Assembly: GCA_963680875.1 (NCBI GenBank) | Contig: OY804579.1 | Span: 38,276,397 to 38,340,396, forward strand | Length of the DNA stretch: 64,000 nt | DNA from: Bathymodiolus brooksi | Taxonomy: Eukaryota; Mollusca; Bivalvia; Mytilida; Modiolidae | Direction: 5' to 3' | Shown: piece after piece, positions 45,889 through 57,336 of the stretch | Layout of the letters: each line of letters starts with the position of its first letter | How positions within the stretch are numbered: position 1 is the stretch's first letter | The notes under the pieces: model-generated | Told to the model about the DNA's origin: nothing | Database searches by the model: none | The model's input: only the letters and a program-made list of their open reading frames with translations | Translations under genes and position numbers: made by a program

Positions 45889-46774
45889 AGGATAATCATC
45901 TATATATTTTACAGTGGATTTGTCTGTATATACTGTTTGGCGTGTTCAATAAATACTGAATTGTCCTCTCTAAAAACAAAATACCCACCGACTGGTACGA
46001 TGATATTTCCACCCTTGTTTGCTGTTTTGGACATGAAGCTTAATATGGCAACATAGCATTTCTGCTCATGTTGTTCCATTTTGATGTGTGTTTTTTGTAA
46101 GTTCATGTTGCAGACTTCGGCCGGTTTGTAATGTTCCATGTAATATTTATAGCACGGTTTTCAGAGTTAAACGGTTAAACAAACGAACGCGTGGTATAAA
46201 TGATTTGTAACATGAAGCCATGCAATATCACATCTAGGTCGTTGATTAGTGCACTGCTTTCTGAGAGTAATAAAACTACAGCCCAGATTTTAAGTGGGCA
46301 ATATCTCGTATCTGCGTGTATTATTTCATGATACTTAGCTGTTGCTTACATTTTGGTCAATAAACCATAAAAAGATCAAAGGAAAAGAATGCATTCATGT
46401 TATAACTTATTTTAATACCAGAATTCTATGGATAGTTGACTATTTATCTAAACCGTAGTATTCTACTCAGTAATGAAATTAAATTTAGATTTGTTTTAAA
46501 TCCACAAACACCTGACTATGAAATAATCAATTTTTTTTTAAATTTTGGTTCAAAGTTGACTGTGTTACGATGGCCTTGTACTAATACTTGTATCTAATAC
46601 TTAGATAATGGTTGAGGCCATCGACTCTCTTTAATAGAACTACATTATGTAGTATTAATATACATATGACAACTTCTGTGTCATGAAGATTAAATCTATT
46701 ATGTATAATGTTCAAGATTGTTGCATTCTTTTTTAATAACGCCGTTCGCCCGGTTTTATGTGAGGGTTGGCATT
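45889..46774. other. Intergenic or intronic DNA upstream of the oxidase exon
   Basis: No earlier exon of the oxidase was recognised: no frame shows a GxGxxG dinucleotide-binding motif. If the oxidase gene is intact, this stretch is intron. Confidence 0.45.
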
Positions 46775-46980
46775 TTACTCAAATGTGGAAACCACTTGCT
46801 TGATCGTATCTTTTGACTAAGAGGGGAAGTTTTGACCCATACAACTAGTTTAACCTCACTACTTTTTATTGAAGTGCATGAACTAAGCAAGGTCATGCAT
46901 TTTTGTATTAGGGTTATCGATTTCTGCGATTTTTCTATTGGATTTTAGAACTGTTCGTACAATGTGGGATGTTTTAGGGT
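46775..46980 (+). repeat. Dispersed repeat (CTAAGAGGG...GTTCGTACAATGTGG), copy 1
   Basis: Homologous by eye to 60490-60670: CTAAGAGGG, TTTTTTATTGAAGT or TTTTTTGTTGAAGT, GGTCATGCATTTTTGT or GGTCATGTATTTGTGT, TAGGGTTATCGATT or TAGGGTGTCGATT, then TTTTAGAACTGTTCG or TTTTAGAATTGCTCA and AATGTGGGAT or CAGTGTGGTAT. In copy 2 the last 28 bp are tandemly repeated. Confidence 0.55.
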
Positions 46981-46982
46981 TA

Positions 46983-47205
46983 GGGGTTTTGTTGTTTAAC
47001 GCCACTTTCAACAATATTTAAGTTATATCGTGGTGGTCAGTTTTATTGGTGGAGGAAAGCGGAGGACCCGGAGCAAGTCAATGACAAACTTTATCACATA
47101 GTGTTGTATCGAGTTCGAGTGCGGGGTTCGAACTCACAACGTTAGTGCTGATAGGCACTGATTGCATAGGTAGTTATAAATCCAACTACCATACGACCAC
47201 GACGC
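46983..47205 (-). mobile_element. SINE family A inside the oxidase intron
   Basis: The plus strand starts with the tail (TTGTTTAACGCCACTTTCAA) and ends with the tRNA head in reverse (GGTAGTTATAAATCCAACTA, CCATACGACCACGACG). It ends about 100 bp before the splice acceptor at 47303. Confidence 0.85.
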
Positions 47206-47303
47206 TCCCTTTCCCCAGTATTTTTAATGTTTTCATTTTATTATTATTATATTATAAATATATACTGGTTAATGATAATACATACGTTTTGTATTGTTTT
47301 CAG

Positions 47304-48429
47304 GAAGAAAGAACGTTGGCTCACAGAGAAAGGGACATACATCAGTAAGAAAATAGTCAATAAAACTTGGGATCTGTTTGATGATATAGAAGAAGAACTA
47401 GATGAAGGTGATGTTCCAGAGAAATTCGCGTCTTGTTACGAGTACACGGAATCCCGTTTAAAGGACGGGATGAAGAAATTTGGTCAAGAAGACCACGCAC
47501 ATGTACGGGCAATTTTTAATTCATTAACAAGTGATTTAGGCTTATATGAAGGCGACGACTTGAAACTTGTTTCAGCTCAATTGTACCATATTGGAGAAGA
47601 GATTGCAGATGACGATTTTGCTTTACCAAATGGGTTCTCAGGAGTACTTGAGACATTAAAACAACAAATTCCTGAAAAGGCATTTAAATTCAGTAGGCAT
47701 GTTACCCAAATTAATTGGAAAGACGAGAGGACAGCTCGAATAGTTTGTAAAGTGAACAACAGCGTTGAAGAGTTTTATGCTGATCACGTGATAGTCACAT
47801 GTTCACTTGGCCATTTAAAACAATACCACGATTCTCTTTTCAATCCTGCTTTGCCAAAATGTAAAGTTGATGCTATAGAAAGAATGGGATTTGGTAATGT
47901 CGAAAAGGTCTTTCTTTATTATGAAACCCCTTTTTGGAAGAAAGGGGATGGTAGGTTCAGAATTGCTTGGGACAGTTTAGATGACGCATTTAAAGCAGAG
48001 TATTGGTTTAAATCAATATTTTCATTTCGTGAAGTTTTAACATGCCCAAATGTATTGTTAGCATGGGTTCACGGGAGTGCTGTACAACATATGGAATCCT
48101 TAACAGACGACCAGCTCATGGGTACATGCACAGAAATACTACGAAAGTTCTTAAATACTAAAGACATCCCACATCCAACGAAAATTCGTAGGTCTTGTTG
48201 GAGTACAGATTCATTATTTTTAGGGGCTTATAGCTATAATTCTGTTACTTCACAGAAAAATGATGTAAGTGACATTGCCGAACCAATAATAGTTGACGGA
48301 AAACCAGTTCTATGTTTTGCAGGGGAGGCAACTCATGTAAAATGGTTCTCGTATGCACATGGGGCAAGATCTTCTGGAATCCGTGAAGCTGACCGAATAA
48401 TTGGTTTCATTCGGGATAATTCCATGTGA
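47304..48429 (+). CDS. Polyamine oxidase (flavin amine oxidase family), 3'-terminal exon
   Basis: Flavin-dependent amine oxidase of the polyamine/N1-acetylpolyamine oxidase type, which oxidises spermine/spermidine derivatives and releases H2O2. The exon starts after TTGTATTGTTTTCAG; its first base completes a codon, and about 375 codons run to TGA at 48427. Numbered from an in-frame ATG at 47227 (in the intron): GFGNVEKVFLYYE with the Lys (K227) that lies near the flavin N5 in this family, and PVLCFAGEAT (FAGEAT 364-369) followed by AHGARSSGIREADRI, the second FAD-contacting segment. The N-terminal GxGxxG half is missing and must be encoded upstream. No signal peptide or C-terminal SKL is visible (it ends RDNSM). 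The frame is intact, which argues for a live gene. Family assignment is firm; substrate and compartment are inferred. AATAAA lies 36 bp past the stop. Confidence 0.9.
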
Positions 48430-48464
48430 CACAAAAGGGAATGAACATAACGTAAAAAAAACCC

Positions 48465-48470
48465 AATAAA
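48465..48470 (+). terminator. Polyadenylation signal AATAAA of the oxidase gene
   Basis: CCCAATAAATTTAATAATA lies 36 bp after the TGA, a short but normal 3' UTR if cleavage follows at about 48490. Confidence 0.6.
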
Positions 48471-48715
48471 TTTAATAATACTATATGTTCTTGTAGTTAT
48501 GTTAGTTATTTTGGTTGACGTGATTACAACAGACAGTCGGCATTCCTATTGGTAGCAACTGTGTTCCTCTTTTCGACGATTTTAAGAAGGTAGAATTTGT
48601 TGAAGACTATTCGTTATTTGTTGTACAAAAAGAAAATCATACTGAAATTTCCAAAAACTTTAGCATAAGTTAGTAATACACATCTAAAGAAATTGATGAT
48701 CTTCCTGGGTTACAG

Positions 48716-48962
48716 AGGGCCCGGGTGGCTCGATCAGTTAGGTAGTTGGATTACCTAGCAACTCATACAAGCCTCTCACCAATAAGGCGTGGGTTCGCAC
48801 CCGGTTTTGTAATTTACAAAAAAGGGTGCACTCGACTCGCAGCCGCAAGTGATCCAGTTGCTTGCCCATGGTCTGTGGTTCTCTCCGGGTACTACGGCTT
48901 CATCCACCACTAAAACTGATCGCCATGATATAGCTGAAATATTACTGAAAGTGGTGTTAAAC

Positions 48963-49009
<47 letters not shown>
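48716..49009 (+). mobile_element. SINE family B with (ATCA)n tail
   Basis: GGCCCGGGTGGCTCGATCAG head, GTGGGTTCGCACCCGG B-box-like, GTAATTTACAAAAAAGGGTG, GCCCATGGTCTGTGG, then the shared tail (ATGATATAGCTGAAATATTA, GTGGTGTTAAACACAATCA) and about 12 ATCA units. It matches 19829-20105 in reverse. Confidence 0.85.
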
Positions 49010-49010
<1 letters not shown>

Positions 49011-49412
49011 AGGTTACAAGAATAAATACGTCATCAAATTGGTGGATTAAATATTGAATATAACATAGAAATATGATATAGAATGAAGTATGAATGGACT
49101 GGTCTACAAATAAAACAACCTCACAGATAAGTGCACGGAAGGTGATAAAATTGTCTAAATACTGGACATTTTTATTAACAAACTGTTGGTAATCCAATGG
49201 GATTTAGCTGTACACTTAAACTTTACGACATAGTTTGAAGGCATAAGTATGTCCAATTCATATTCACTCATTATATGGACAGTTTTCACTGTTCTGAGGC
49301 AAAGTCTATACAAGTGTTTCGAACCTTTAATATCTCCTTTCAATATATAGCTGATCTTTTGTAACTTACATGTAAGGACCATAGCTTTAGTTACCACAAA
49401 TCTTTAATGTAT
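49010..49412. other. Intergenic DNA
   Basis: Two short minus-strand ORFs (49003-49197, 49155-49397) overlap each other and have no recognisable domain. Confidence 0.4.
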
Positions 49413-49414
49413 AC

Positions 49415-49757
49415 AAGTCTGTGAATGAGCAATTTTACAGCTATATCATGACGAGAACAAGTTGCATTTCGATGTGATGATGATGCAGCGTAGTACTAGA
49501 TTATGACACTCTTAGATTTTTATAGAGCTAGCTCACTGAATCAACAGTCTGCAGGTAGACATGTCGCTCCACTCGGACACATTATCCTGATTCCGAGCCA
49601 ACCAGTCTTTGCTCTTATTCTTAATTCTGCGTACTTAGCGGAGAAACCGCAAATACGAATTTTATAGTCTGGTTTCACCCTACTAAATGGGGCTCAAATC
49701 CGTAATCTACAGCACCTGTGATCATTCTAGATAATCATTACGCCACCGATGCGGCTT
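49415..49757 (-). mobile_element. SINE family C, full length, single unexpanded segment
   Basis: From the tail (GAGCAATTTTACAGCTATAT) through AGGTAGACATGTCGCTCCAC, CCAACCAGTCTTTGCTCTTA, to a decayed head. The segment at about 49553-49621 is the single-copy counterpart of the 70-bp satellite unit. Confidence 0.8.
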
Positions 49758-49892
49758 ATTTACAAGTGAATTCGAAATTAATTATACCATTGTTTTGATA
49801 GAAACGGCCCATATTTAGACCAGGCTACATTCCAAGATTTAAACTTAGTGACTACGATTTCTCAATGGTAGATTTTCCTTTTTTGATTCCTG

Positions 49893-50600
49893 CTTCCTAT
49901 GTTTATAATTACGGGGTGTTTGTATCCTGTTCTTCCTATGTTTATAATTACGGGGTGTTTGTATCCTGTTCTTCCTATGTTTATAATTACGGGGTGTTTG
50001 TATCCTGTTCTTGCTATGTTTATAATTACGGGGTGTTTGTATCCTGTTCTTCCTATGTTTATAATTACGGGGTGTTTGTATCCTGTTCTTCCTATGTTTA
50101 TAATTACGGGGTGTTTGTATCCTGTTCTTCCTATGTTTATAATTACGGGGTGTTTGTATCCTGTTCTTCCTATGTTTATAATTACGGGGTGTTTGTATCC
50201 TGTTCTTCCTATGTTTATAATTACGGGGTGTTTGTATCCTATTCTTCCTATGTTTATAATTACGGGGTGTTTGTATCATGTTCTTCCTATGTTTATAATT
50301 ACGGGGTGTTTGTATCCTGTTCTTCCTATGTTTATAATTACGGGGTGTTTGTATCCTGTTCTTCCTATGTTTATAATTACGGGGTGTTTGTATCATGTTC
50401 TTCCTATGTTTATAATTACGGGGTGTTTGTATCCTGTTCTTCCTATGTTTATAATTACGGGGTGTTTGTATCCTGTTCTTCCTATGTTTATAATTACGGG
50501 GTGTTTGTATCCTGTTCTTCCTATGTTTATAATTACGGGGTGTTTGTATCCTGTTCTTCCTATGTTTATAATTACGGGGTGTTTGTATCCTGTTCTTCCC
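49893..50600 (+). repeat. 39-bp minisatellite, ~18 copies
   Basis: Unit: CTTCCTATGTTTATAATTAC then GGGGTGTTTGTATCCTGTT. Copies are almost identical; changes are single bases (TCATG for TCCTG, CTATT, TTGC). Because 39 is a multiple of 3, several frames stay open on both strands (YVYNYGVFVSCSS, MFIITGCLYPVLP, RTGYKHPVIINIG), which explains the long ORFs here without implying a protein. Confidence 0.95.
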
Positions 50601-51477
50601 ATCTGAGTGGTTTTTTTTTTAACCAGGGTGTATATTTGTGTCTTTTATAAATTAATTTCTTTGATAAAAGTGGCATGACCTTGCTATTCCGCTCCGAATA
50701 TATACGAACGAAAATTAAAAAATAATCTTTTTAAAAGGTATGAAATCAAACAATGTTTCCTCCTGTTTATGATAAATGTCAGGCATCATATAAATATGTC
50801 ATTTTTTTTCTTATTTACTTTATGTACATTTCCTATCTAAAAAATCGTTGTATGCGTGGTGCTAAGTATAAATGTAATAAATTGATTTTGGTGTAATCGT
50901 ACTAGTATTGAACACCTTAAAATGTGTTCAAATTAGAACCACATTATGACATTGGGAAGTGCAGTTGCCTTTTGGCTTTTAAATGTGTCTTCCGTTTTAC
51001 TAGTAATAGATATGAAACGTATCATATAAGCTACAGGTACAATTGGGTGAAGGTCATTTCTCAAACTGGTGATTAAAAGTCCTTGGCCATAATACCTTAT
51101 ATAAATAAGAACAAAACTAGTACACATGTACTATAACAGGTAAATTATGAGTTTATTTCAATATGTACACGTTATGAAAGCCATGCGCGTATATAGGACA
51201 AGGCGGGTCAATAGTTCCCGGCCACAAAGCGAAGGACAAGCTGATATGTTGTCTGATTGATATACTAAAAGTTATCTTTTACTTCTATTTATCTTAAACT
51301 GTAGGATGTACATGTACTTTAGAGATAATATCACCATATTGAATTTTGAATCATATTTTTCAAAAGGAATTTTGAACTGCAGTAGCTCAATAGCAAATGG
51401 CCTCATCAAATAACCAAACTCACATATATATATAACCCATGAAGCTAAAAATAAATCCGCAAACTACAAAACATATG
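50601..51477. other. AT-rich intergenic DNA
   Basis: No gene recognised. The 64-residue minus ORF at 50933-51127 has no domain signal. Confidence 0.45.
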
Positions 51478-51618
51478 CCAATTTTTGGCTGTCCTGTTTG
51501 GGTCCTTTGATTTTATTGCTCCCACAACTTGAAATTATTTGGCTTTGCAATCTGTCGATTCTGAGTGTACCTGATGAAGGGTTATTCCAGAAACGCGTCG
51601 TGCGCACTAAATTTGATA
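51478..51618 (+). repeat. Dispersed CTGATGAAG...GAAACGCG repeat, copy 2
   Basis: TTTTTGGCTGTCCTGTTTGG, GAAATTATTTGGCTTTGCAA, GTACCTGATGAAGGG, TTCCAGAAACGCGTCG, TGCGCACTAAATTTG. It ends 8 bp before the composite element at 51627. Confidence 0.7.
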
Positions 51619-51626
51619 TATACGTT

Positions 51627-52868
51627 TTTAGCTCACCTGGCCTTTAGGCCATGTGAGCTATTGTCATCACTTTTCGTCCGTCGTCCGTCCGTCAACATTT
51701 CACATTTTAATCTTCTCCTCAGAAACCACTGGGCCAATTGCAACCAAGCTTTGGTGGAATGGTCCTTGGATGGCCCCTTTCCAAAATTGTGTCCAACCAA
51801 GATGGCCGCCAAACTAAAAATAGAAAAAAAGGGGGATGAAATTTTAATTGTCCATTGCTGCTTTAGTATAAGTCAAAATGAGCTCAAATTTTAACTGCAG
51901 CTACATGGCAAGGAGTAGTTTAGCCTATATTTCGGGTTTTTCTGTGAAATTTTTCTTTCAGTCGATTTATACCGATTATGCAAATTAGGCATATTTTGAT
52001 AAAAGATCACATTTTAATCTTCTCCTCTGAAACCGCTGAACCAAATTTAACCAAACCTGGCAGGAATGATCCCAGGGTGGGTCCCTTTCAAAATTGTGTT
52101 CGACAGCCCTGCCCTCCATTCAAGATGGCTGCTGTTACTAGAAATATAAATTTCTTCAATTGTCCATTGCTGCTTTAGTATTAGTCAAAATGAGCTCAAC
52201 TTTTAACTGCAGCTACATGGCAAGGAGTAGTTTAACATACGTTCGGGGTTTTTACTGTGAAATTTTTCTTTCAGCCGATTTATACTGATTATGCAAATTA
52301 GGCATATTTTGATAAAAGATCACAATTAAATCTTCTCCTCTGAAACCACTGAACCAAATTAAACCAAACCTGACAGTGATGGTCCTTGGGTGGGTCCCTT
52401 TCAAAATTGTGTCCGACAGCATCGCACTCCATTCAAGATGGCTGCTGTTACTAAAAATAGAAATTTCTTCAATTGTCCATCGCTGCTTTTTTTTAAACCA
52501 AATGAGCTCAAATTTTAACTGCAGCTGCATGGCAATGAGTAGTTTAACATTTATTTCGGTTTTTGTTTTGAAATTTTTCTTTCAGCCGATTTCTACCGAT
52601 TATGCAAATTAGGCATATTTTGATAAAAGATCACATTTAAATCTTCTCTGGAACGGCTGAACCAAATTAAACCAAACCTGGTAGGGATGGTCCCTGGGTG
52701 GGTCCCTTTCAAAATTGTGTCCGACACATCCGCCCTCCATTCAAGATGGCTGCTGTAGCTAAAAATAGAAATTTCTTCAATTGTCCATTGCTGCTTTAGT
52801 ATAAGTCAAAATGAGCTCAAATTTTAACTGCAGATACATGGCAAGGAGTAGTTTAACATATATTCCGT
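51627..52868 (-). mobile_element. Composite element (reverse), truncated, with three ~310-bp units
   Basis: Starts TTTTAGCTCACCTGGCCTTT with the palindrome GGCCTTTAGGCC, then GTCCGTCGTCCGTCCGTC. GAGCTCAAATTTTAACTGCAG or a one-base variant recurs at about 51880, 52193, 52504 and 52812 (313, 311, 308 bp), matching the 311-bp period of the 27203-36411 element. The left-type end (AGGCTCC palindrome) is missing because a second element begins at 52869. Confidence 0.75.
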
Positions 52869-53611
52869 TTTTAGCTCACCTGGCCTTTAGGCTATTGCCA
52901 TCACTTTTCATCCGTCGTCCGTCCGTCAACATTTCACATTTTAATCTTCTCCTCAGAAACCACTGGGCCAATTGCAACCAAACTTTGGTGGAATGGTCCT
53001 TGAGTGGCCCCCCTTGAAAATTGTGTCCGGTGATCCCGACTTCCAACCAAGATGGCCACCAAGCTAAAAATAGAAAAAGGGGGGATGAAATTAAAAAAAA
53101 TTCTTCTCCTCTGAAACTACTGAGCCAATCTCAACCAAACTTTGCTGAAATGATCCTTGGGTGGTCCCCTTCCAAAATTGTGTCCGGCATTTCAGACCTC
53201 CGACCAAGATGGCCCCCACAGCCGAACTTAGTTTAACATAGGACCCAATGGGAAATTCCCATAAACATATTCTTGTCTGAAACCTAAATTTTAATGAAAT
53301 AGTCATTGTATGGTTCTCTTCCAAAAATGTGTCCGGCGGTTCGGCCCTCTGACCAAGATGTCTGCACAGCTGAACTTAGTTTAACATAGGACCCTATGGG
53401 AAATTCACATAAAAACCATCTTGTCTGGAACCAGTTGCTCAATTAGAACCAAACTTTGATGGAATAGTCATTGGATGGTCCTTTTCCAAAATTGTGTCCC
53501 GCAGTCGCACTCTCCCACCAAGATGGCCGTCACAGTGCAGTTGCGTTGTTATTGAAAGCAGCCTCGATCCAGGTGAGCGATTACAGGCTCCTAGGAGCCT
53601 CTGGTTTATTA
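52869..53611 (-). mobile_element. Composite element (reverse), short complete copy
   Basis: Right-type end TTTTTAGCTCACCTGGCCTT at 52868 and left-type end with the palindrome AGGCTCCTAGGAGCCT at 53585-53600. It contains only four to five ~160-bp units with CCAAGATGGCC motifs, so it shows the minimal form of the family (about 740 bp). The small ORFs are array products. Confidence 0.8.
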
Positions 53612-53702
53612 TTATCAAAAAGAACACATTTTAAATATCGCCAATGGAAATAGTGGGTCTTGTCAGAATATGAATTAATTCCTATCCTCTCTAACAGGAA
53701 AT

Positions 53703-54020
53703 GTTTGAAGATACCAAAAGAGTAAGCAACAGCCATACATCTAAGAAAGACAAACAATAGAACAGCTAAATATGGTCAAGGGCAGGGTTAAGCAGTTTAA
53801 CTCCACTTTCAACAATATTTTAATTATGTCGTGACGGCAGTTTTATTTGTTGGGGAAACCGGAGTGTACGGGGAAAACTGACCTGTCGCAAGTCACTGAC
53901 AAACTTTATCACATAATGTTGCATCGAGTACACCTCGCCAGAGCTGGATTCGAATTCACAACTTCAGAAATAAAAATAGCAAAAGGACAAACGATATATA
54001 AAACTAAATGCATACTTTTC
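53703..54020 (+). repeat. GAAGATACC repeat fragment with nested SINE
   Basis: TTTGAAGATACCAAAAGAGT to about 53770, then a SINE, then AATAGCAAAAGGACAAACGA, which continues the repeat. The second half is short and diverged. Confidence 0.5.
53788..53965 (-). mobile_element. SINE family A, head-truncated, nested
   Basis: AAGCAGTTTAACTCCACTTT, CAACAATATTTTAATTATGT, GACCTGTCGCAAGTCACTGA, ATCACATAATGTTGCATCG, GGATTCGAATTCACAACTT (reverse B box). The A-box part is missing. Confidence 0.7.
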
Positions 54021-54307
54021 TAAAATATAACAGTTGAAGATATTTAATATTACACAGTGATGGTTGACAATATAAACTACTACAATAACACGACTCAGTC
54101 CTCTCGGATATTTCAAACATTAAAAATCGGTTTATTAAGCATCTACAACACGCACCAATCCACTAGGAACCTACACTTGCAAACACAGATATGGCAGCCA
54201 CTGATGACACTAGAAAGCATGGTCTTGTCTGGGAGCATACACAAAACTATTTAGCTGGATTAATTGTGTTAATAGTATGCAAATCCTCTTATCTTGGTAT
54301 CCACAAA
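54021..54307. other. Intergenic DNA
   Basis: A 65-residue ORF at 54057 has no recognisable domain; nothing else noted. Confidence 0.4.
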
Positions 54308-54990
54308 CGTTTAAGAATACAAAAGGGGGAATCAGATCAACAGACAATATTATGACTAAAGGAAAAAAAGGGGGATGATCTAAACAGAAAAATATAAATT
54401 GAGGAACACGAACTCCAATAGGAACCGTGGATGAGCTAAGGTGCCCCGGAAAGGAAAACAGTTCCTGCTCTACTAGTGGTACCTATCGGGTAAATGGTGT
54501 TAATAATCCGATGAGAAATCATTGTCGGTGATAAGTCATGATGGAAGAAAGTAGTGCCAGATTTAGGACAAATGAGACCCTGTGCTAATTCAGTTATGAA
54601 ACCCTTTACTTGGGCTCCGAAGGAGGTATGTCTGGAATCACTCTGAAACAGAACGCCTTCAAATTTGAAATTGCACCACATAAGCAAAAATCCATCGTAA
54701 AATATTTTCGGCAGGAAGATGCCCCCCCCCCCCCACCTCCTGGCCAATGGGGCCTTGTGCTTAAACACACCTAAGCACAATGGTAAATCTGGCACCGGAA
54801 GAAAGATGGATGTGATTGTAGCTGCCAGGGAATGCGCATGCTCATGGTCATCTGTGATACAGACAACCCAAAACAGTCAACCAATTCATAATGGTGATCA
54901 TAACATTTCGTAGTGATGGCTTCAACTTTATCAGTACTAACCCTTGGTTCAGTAGCTTCCTTGTTAATAGCAACATTATATCAAGGAGAT
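54308..54990 (+). repeat. GAAGATACC repeat, long copy interrupted by a MITE
   Basis: TTTAAGAATACAAAAGGGGG, ACACGAACTCCAATAGGAAC, TTCCTGCTCTACTAGTGGTA, then interrupted at 54552-54796, then TGTGATTGTAGCTGCCAGG, GTCATCTGTGATACAGACAA. Same order as 24295-24725. Confidence 0.65.
54543..54805. mobile_element. 245-bp MITE with perfect 9-bp target duplication
   Basis: The element 54552-54796 has TIRs GTGCCAGATTTA (left, after TA) and, inverted, GTGCCAGATTTA (right, after G). GGAAGAAAG is duplicated exactly at 54543-54551 and 54797-54805. A poly-C run lies at 54721-54734. A 9-bp duplication fits Mutator- or Merlin-type mobilisation. A 119-residue ORF on the minus strand is an artefact. Confidence 0.85.
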
Positions 54991-57336
54991 CCTTATACGA
55001 AACATAAGCTCTGAAATATCGTATCAACTAAGAGATATACATTCCATAGTGCAGGTGCTGCTGAAATGTTGCTACATATAAATGGAAAGATTGCAATGTC
55101 GTAAAGTTCCGTTCTTAGCCGATACATACATAATATTATGCAATTAATTACCCTTTATGATATTAATAGCAGGAAATGTGGATCTGAGGATTCTGACTCG
55201 ATTTGACCTGATCTGACCGAGGCCAACGGAACTGCACTGCATGAACCTTACATGTCGGTATATAGGAATAAATTGGACTTTCTAGAGTTGCTGGGACTTG
55301 TACGTTATATATCCAAAATGTTAGGAGGGCAAGGTGTAATTGGACTTGTGAGGACATGATTTATGCAAATTGTTGCAATTCCAATGTAAACTAATTGTGC
55401 TCCTCCCATTGTTGATTTGTTTTTATTCTGTTATCAATCTGAAGTTATGGCTAAACTCCAAAAGACCCGTCTAAGCACTCACTTACTAGTTTATTCAACA
55501 ATAACTGTAGATACTCAAATGATATTTTAACTGTAAACAATCCTAATTTTCTTATGTTTGCTAATCAAATCTATTCTAAGGAACTAAGGCTAACATTACA
55601 AGTGACTCATATCCATTTTTGAATTTAGACATACCCCTTTTTCAAGTAGCTGCGGAACCGTAGCCCTTATGGTCCTTGGCCAGTTTTCTGATATTTGCGG
55701 ACCACACAAGGACCATAAGGGCTACGGTTCTGCAGCTATTTTTCAAGGTAACTTTAACACACGCCTTTACAACAAAAGAGATGTTTATCTTTCCTTATTG
55801 TAAATGTTCCTTTTTTTAATAGTGATGTTCCTTTGGTCCCATCATATAGTGTTTGCATTTCTCAGTTTTGCACGTATTTGTAATAATGTTTCTGACTTCA
55901 ACTACCATAATATCGCAATAACAGGGAGAACAAACTCTTAAACCAATGATACCGCTTCCATAAATGATTGAAAATATTCACTAACTTTTATAAAGATCTT
56001 GTTTATGCATACTATTCTACATGCAGAGATCTTATCAAAAAGAGTATTTTTCTTTCTTGATTTGATGACGAAGTAATTAACAACTTAACATTAGCTAAAG
56101 CATTCAAATCTGACACATCTTAACTGGTAAAATCCTTGAAAAATCTTAGGACTATTGTTTGCTATGTGAAGCAGCTTTACTCTGCTAACATATTGACAAT
56201 ATGCTAATACAACTAGTAGATCCAACTAGCAATTAAATTAGTACATTATATTTCATTCCTTATTATATTCCTATCTTTGGTTCAATATTTGATTCCAAAA
56301 GTTTGATGATCTATTCATTCTGGTCTCCCACGTAGACCATTCATCTCGTTGGATGTTCATGAACTAATTGATATTAAATCTGTTTAGAAGTATCAGTTAT
56401 CATTTTTTGTCTAAAGAGTAATGGCCTTTAACCAGCAGATTCTACCTTCCTAGCTAGTAGTCACTTAACTACGAGCATGCATGGACACTGCTATTGTACT
56501 GTCCATGTTTATGTTGTCAATCATTTTTGTGATAGTATGTGATCTTTTTGAGTTGAGGCGAATATGTTCAGAGTTTTTCTTACAGCTTGTTTATATATGC
56601 ATTGCTGTTGCAGATGCAGTTATCAACAGAGGAGGGTTGGGTTCCTATTAACCGATTTAACACCGCCACATATTTGGTGCAAGGACCTTAATTCCAGCGT
56701 CATATGTCGCGATCTTTTTTGTGTTGAGTGAGTTGAGGTAAGATGAGAGGTGATTGTTCGTTTTGTTGATGTTGGTAGCCTTGGTGACCATCACATTTTA
56801 AACTTTCTTTTCATTATTACCTGACGCTCAGAATAGATGGCGCAAATATTACATCAACACTTTGTTCTACACTAAATAATACAATTGACTGTCACTGGTT
56901 GTCACGATAAACATTTATTTTTATGTATGGCCAGCAAAGCAGTGGCAAAAACCTCAATTTTGAAAATAAGCACTTTTTTGGAAAAGGGCCATATTCAACC
57001 CAATTAGTATAAACCCAGTCATGATTAAAAACACCATTTATCCCTGTTTTACGAGCATAACAATAAATTTAGCTGGTGTCTTGTTCAATATCATCGTATT
57101 GATATTAAAATTGGATATAAAACCATGACATCATATACAGTCTATTACACTTATAATTAAATTTTAAGGAGGGGAGGGGGGATGAACTATTTTTTATCAT
57201 AGCCGAACTTCAATATATCCAGACATGAAATATACTCTAGAAGGTTGATGGGAATAATTCAACTGTTCAATATAACCGATTTTTCATTATATCCGATTTC
57301 ATTATAAGTAGACTGGTCTATAAGATCCTTTTAAGA
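54991..57336. other. Gene-free AT-rich region with one hairpin
   Basis: No ORF of interest over 2.3 kb. The only structured feature I see is the hairpin at 55647-55738. Confidence 0.5.
55647..55738. repeat. Hairpin with 32-bp arms
   Basis: TAGCTGCGGAACCGTAGCCC at 55647 continues TTATGGTCCTTG; the arm at 55707-55738 is its inverse with one or two mismatches. The 28-bp loop contains TGATATTTGCGGACC. The GC-rich stem stands out against the AT-rich surroundings. Confidence 0.8.

Noticed and set aside
47227..47303. Translation start of the oxidase at the in-frame ATG 47227
   Set aside because: The codons up to 47303 are AT-rich, hydrophobic low-complexity sequence ending in a polypyrimidine-AG acceptor, so they are intron; the oxidase frame proper starts at 47304.
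49845..50650. ORFs of 183, 235 and 261 residues as repetitive structural proteins
   Set aside because: The 39-bp unit keeps several frames open on both strands at once, so the length is not evidence for coding.
54436..54795. 119-residue minus-strand ORF as a gene
   Set aside because: Almost all of it is inside a MITE with a 9-bp target duplication, and it includes a poly-C/poly-G derived glycine run.
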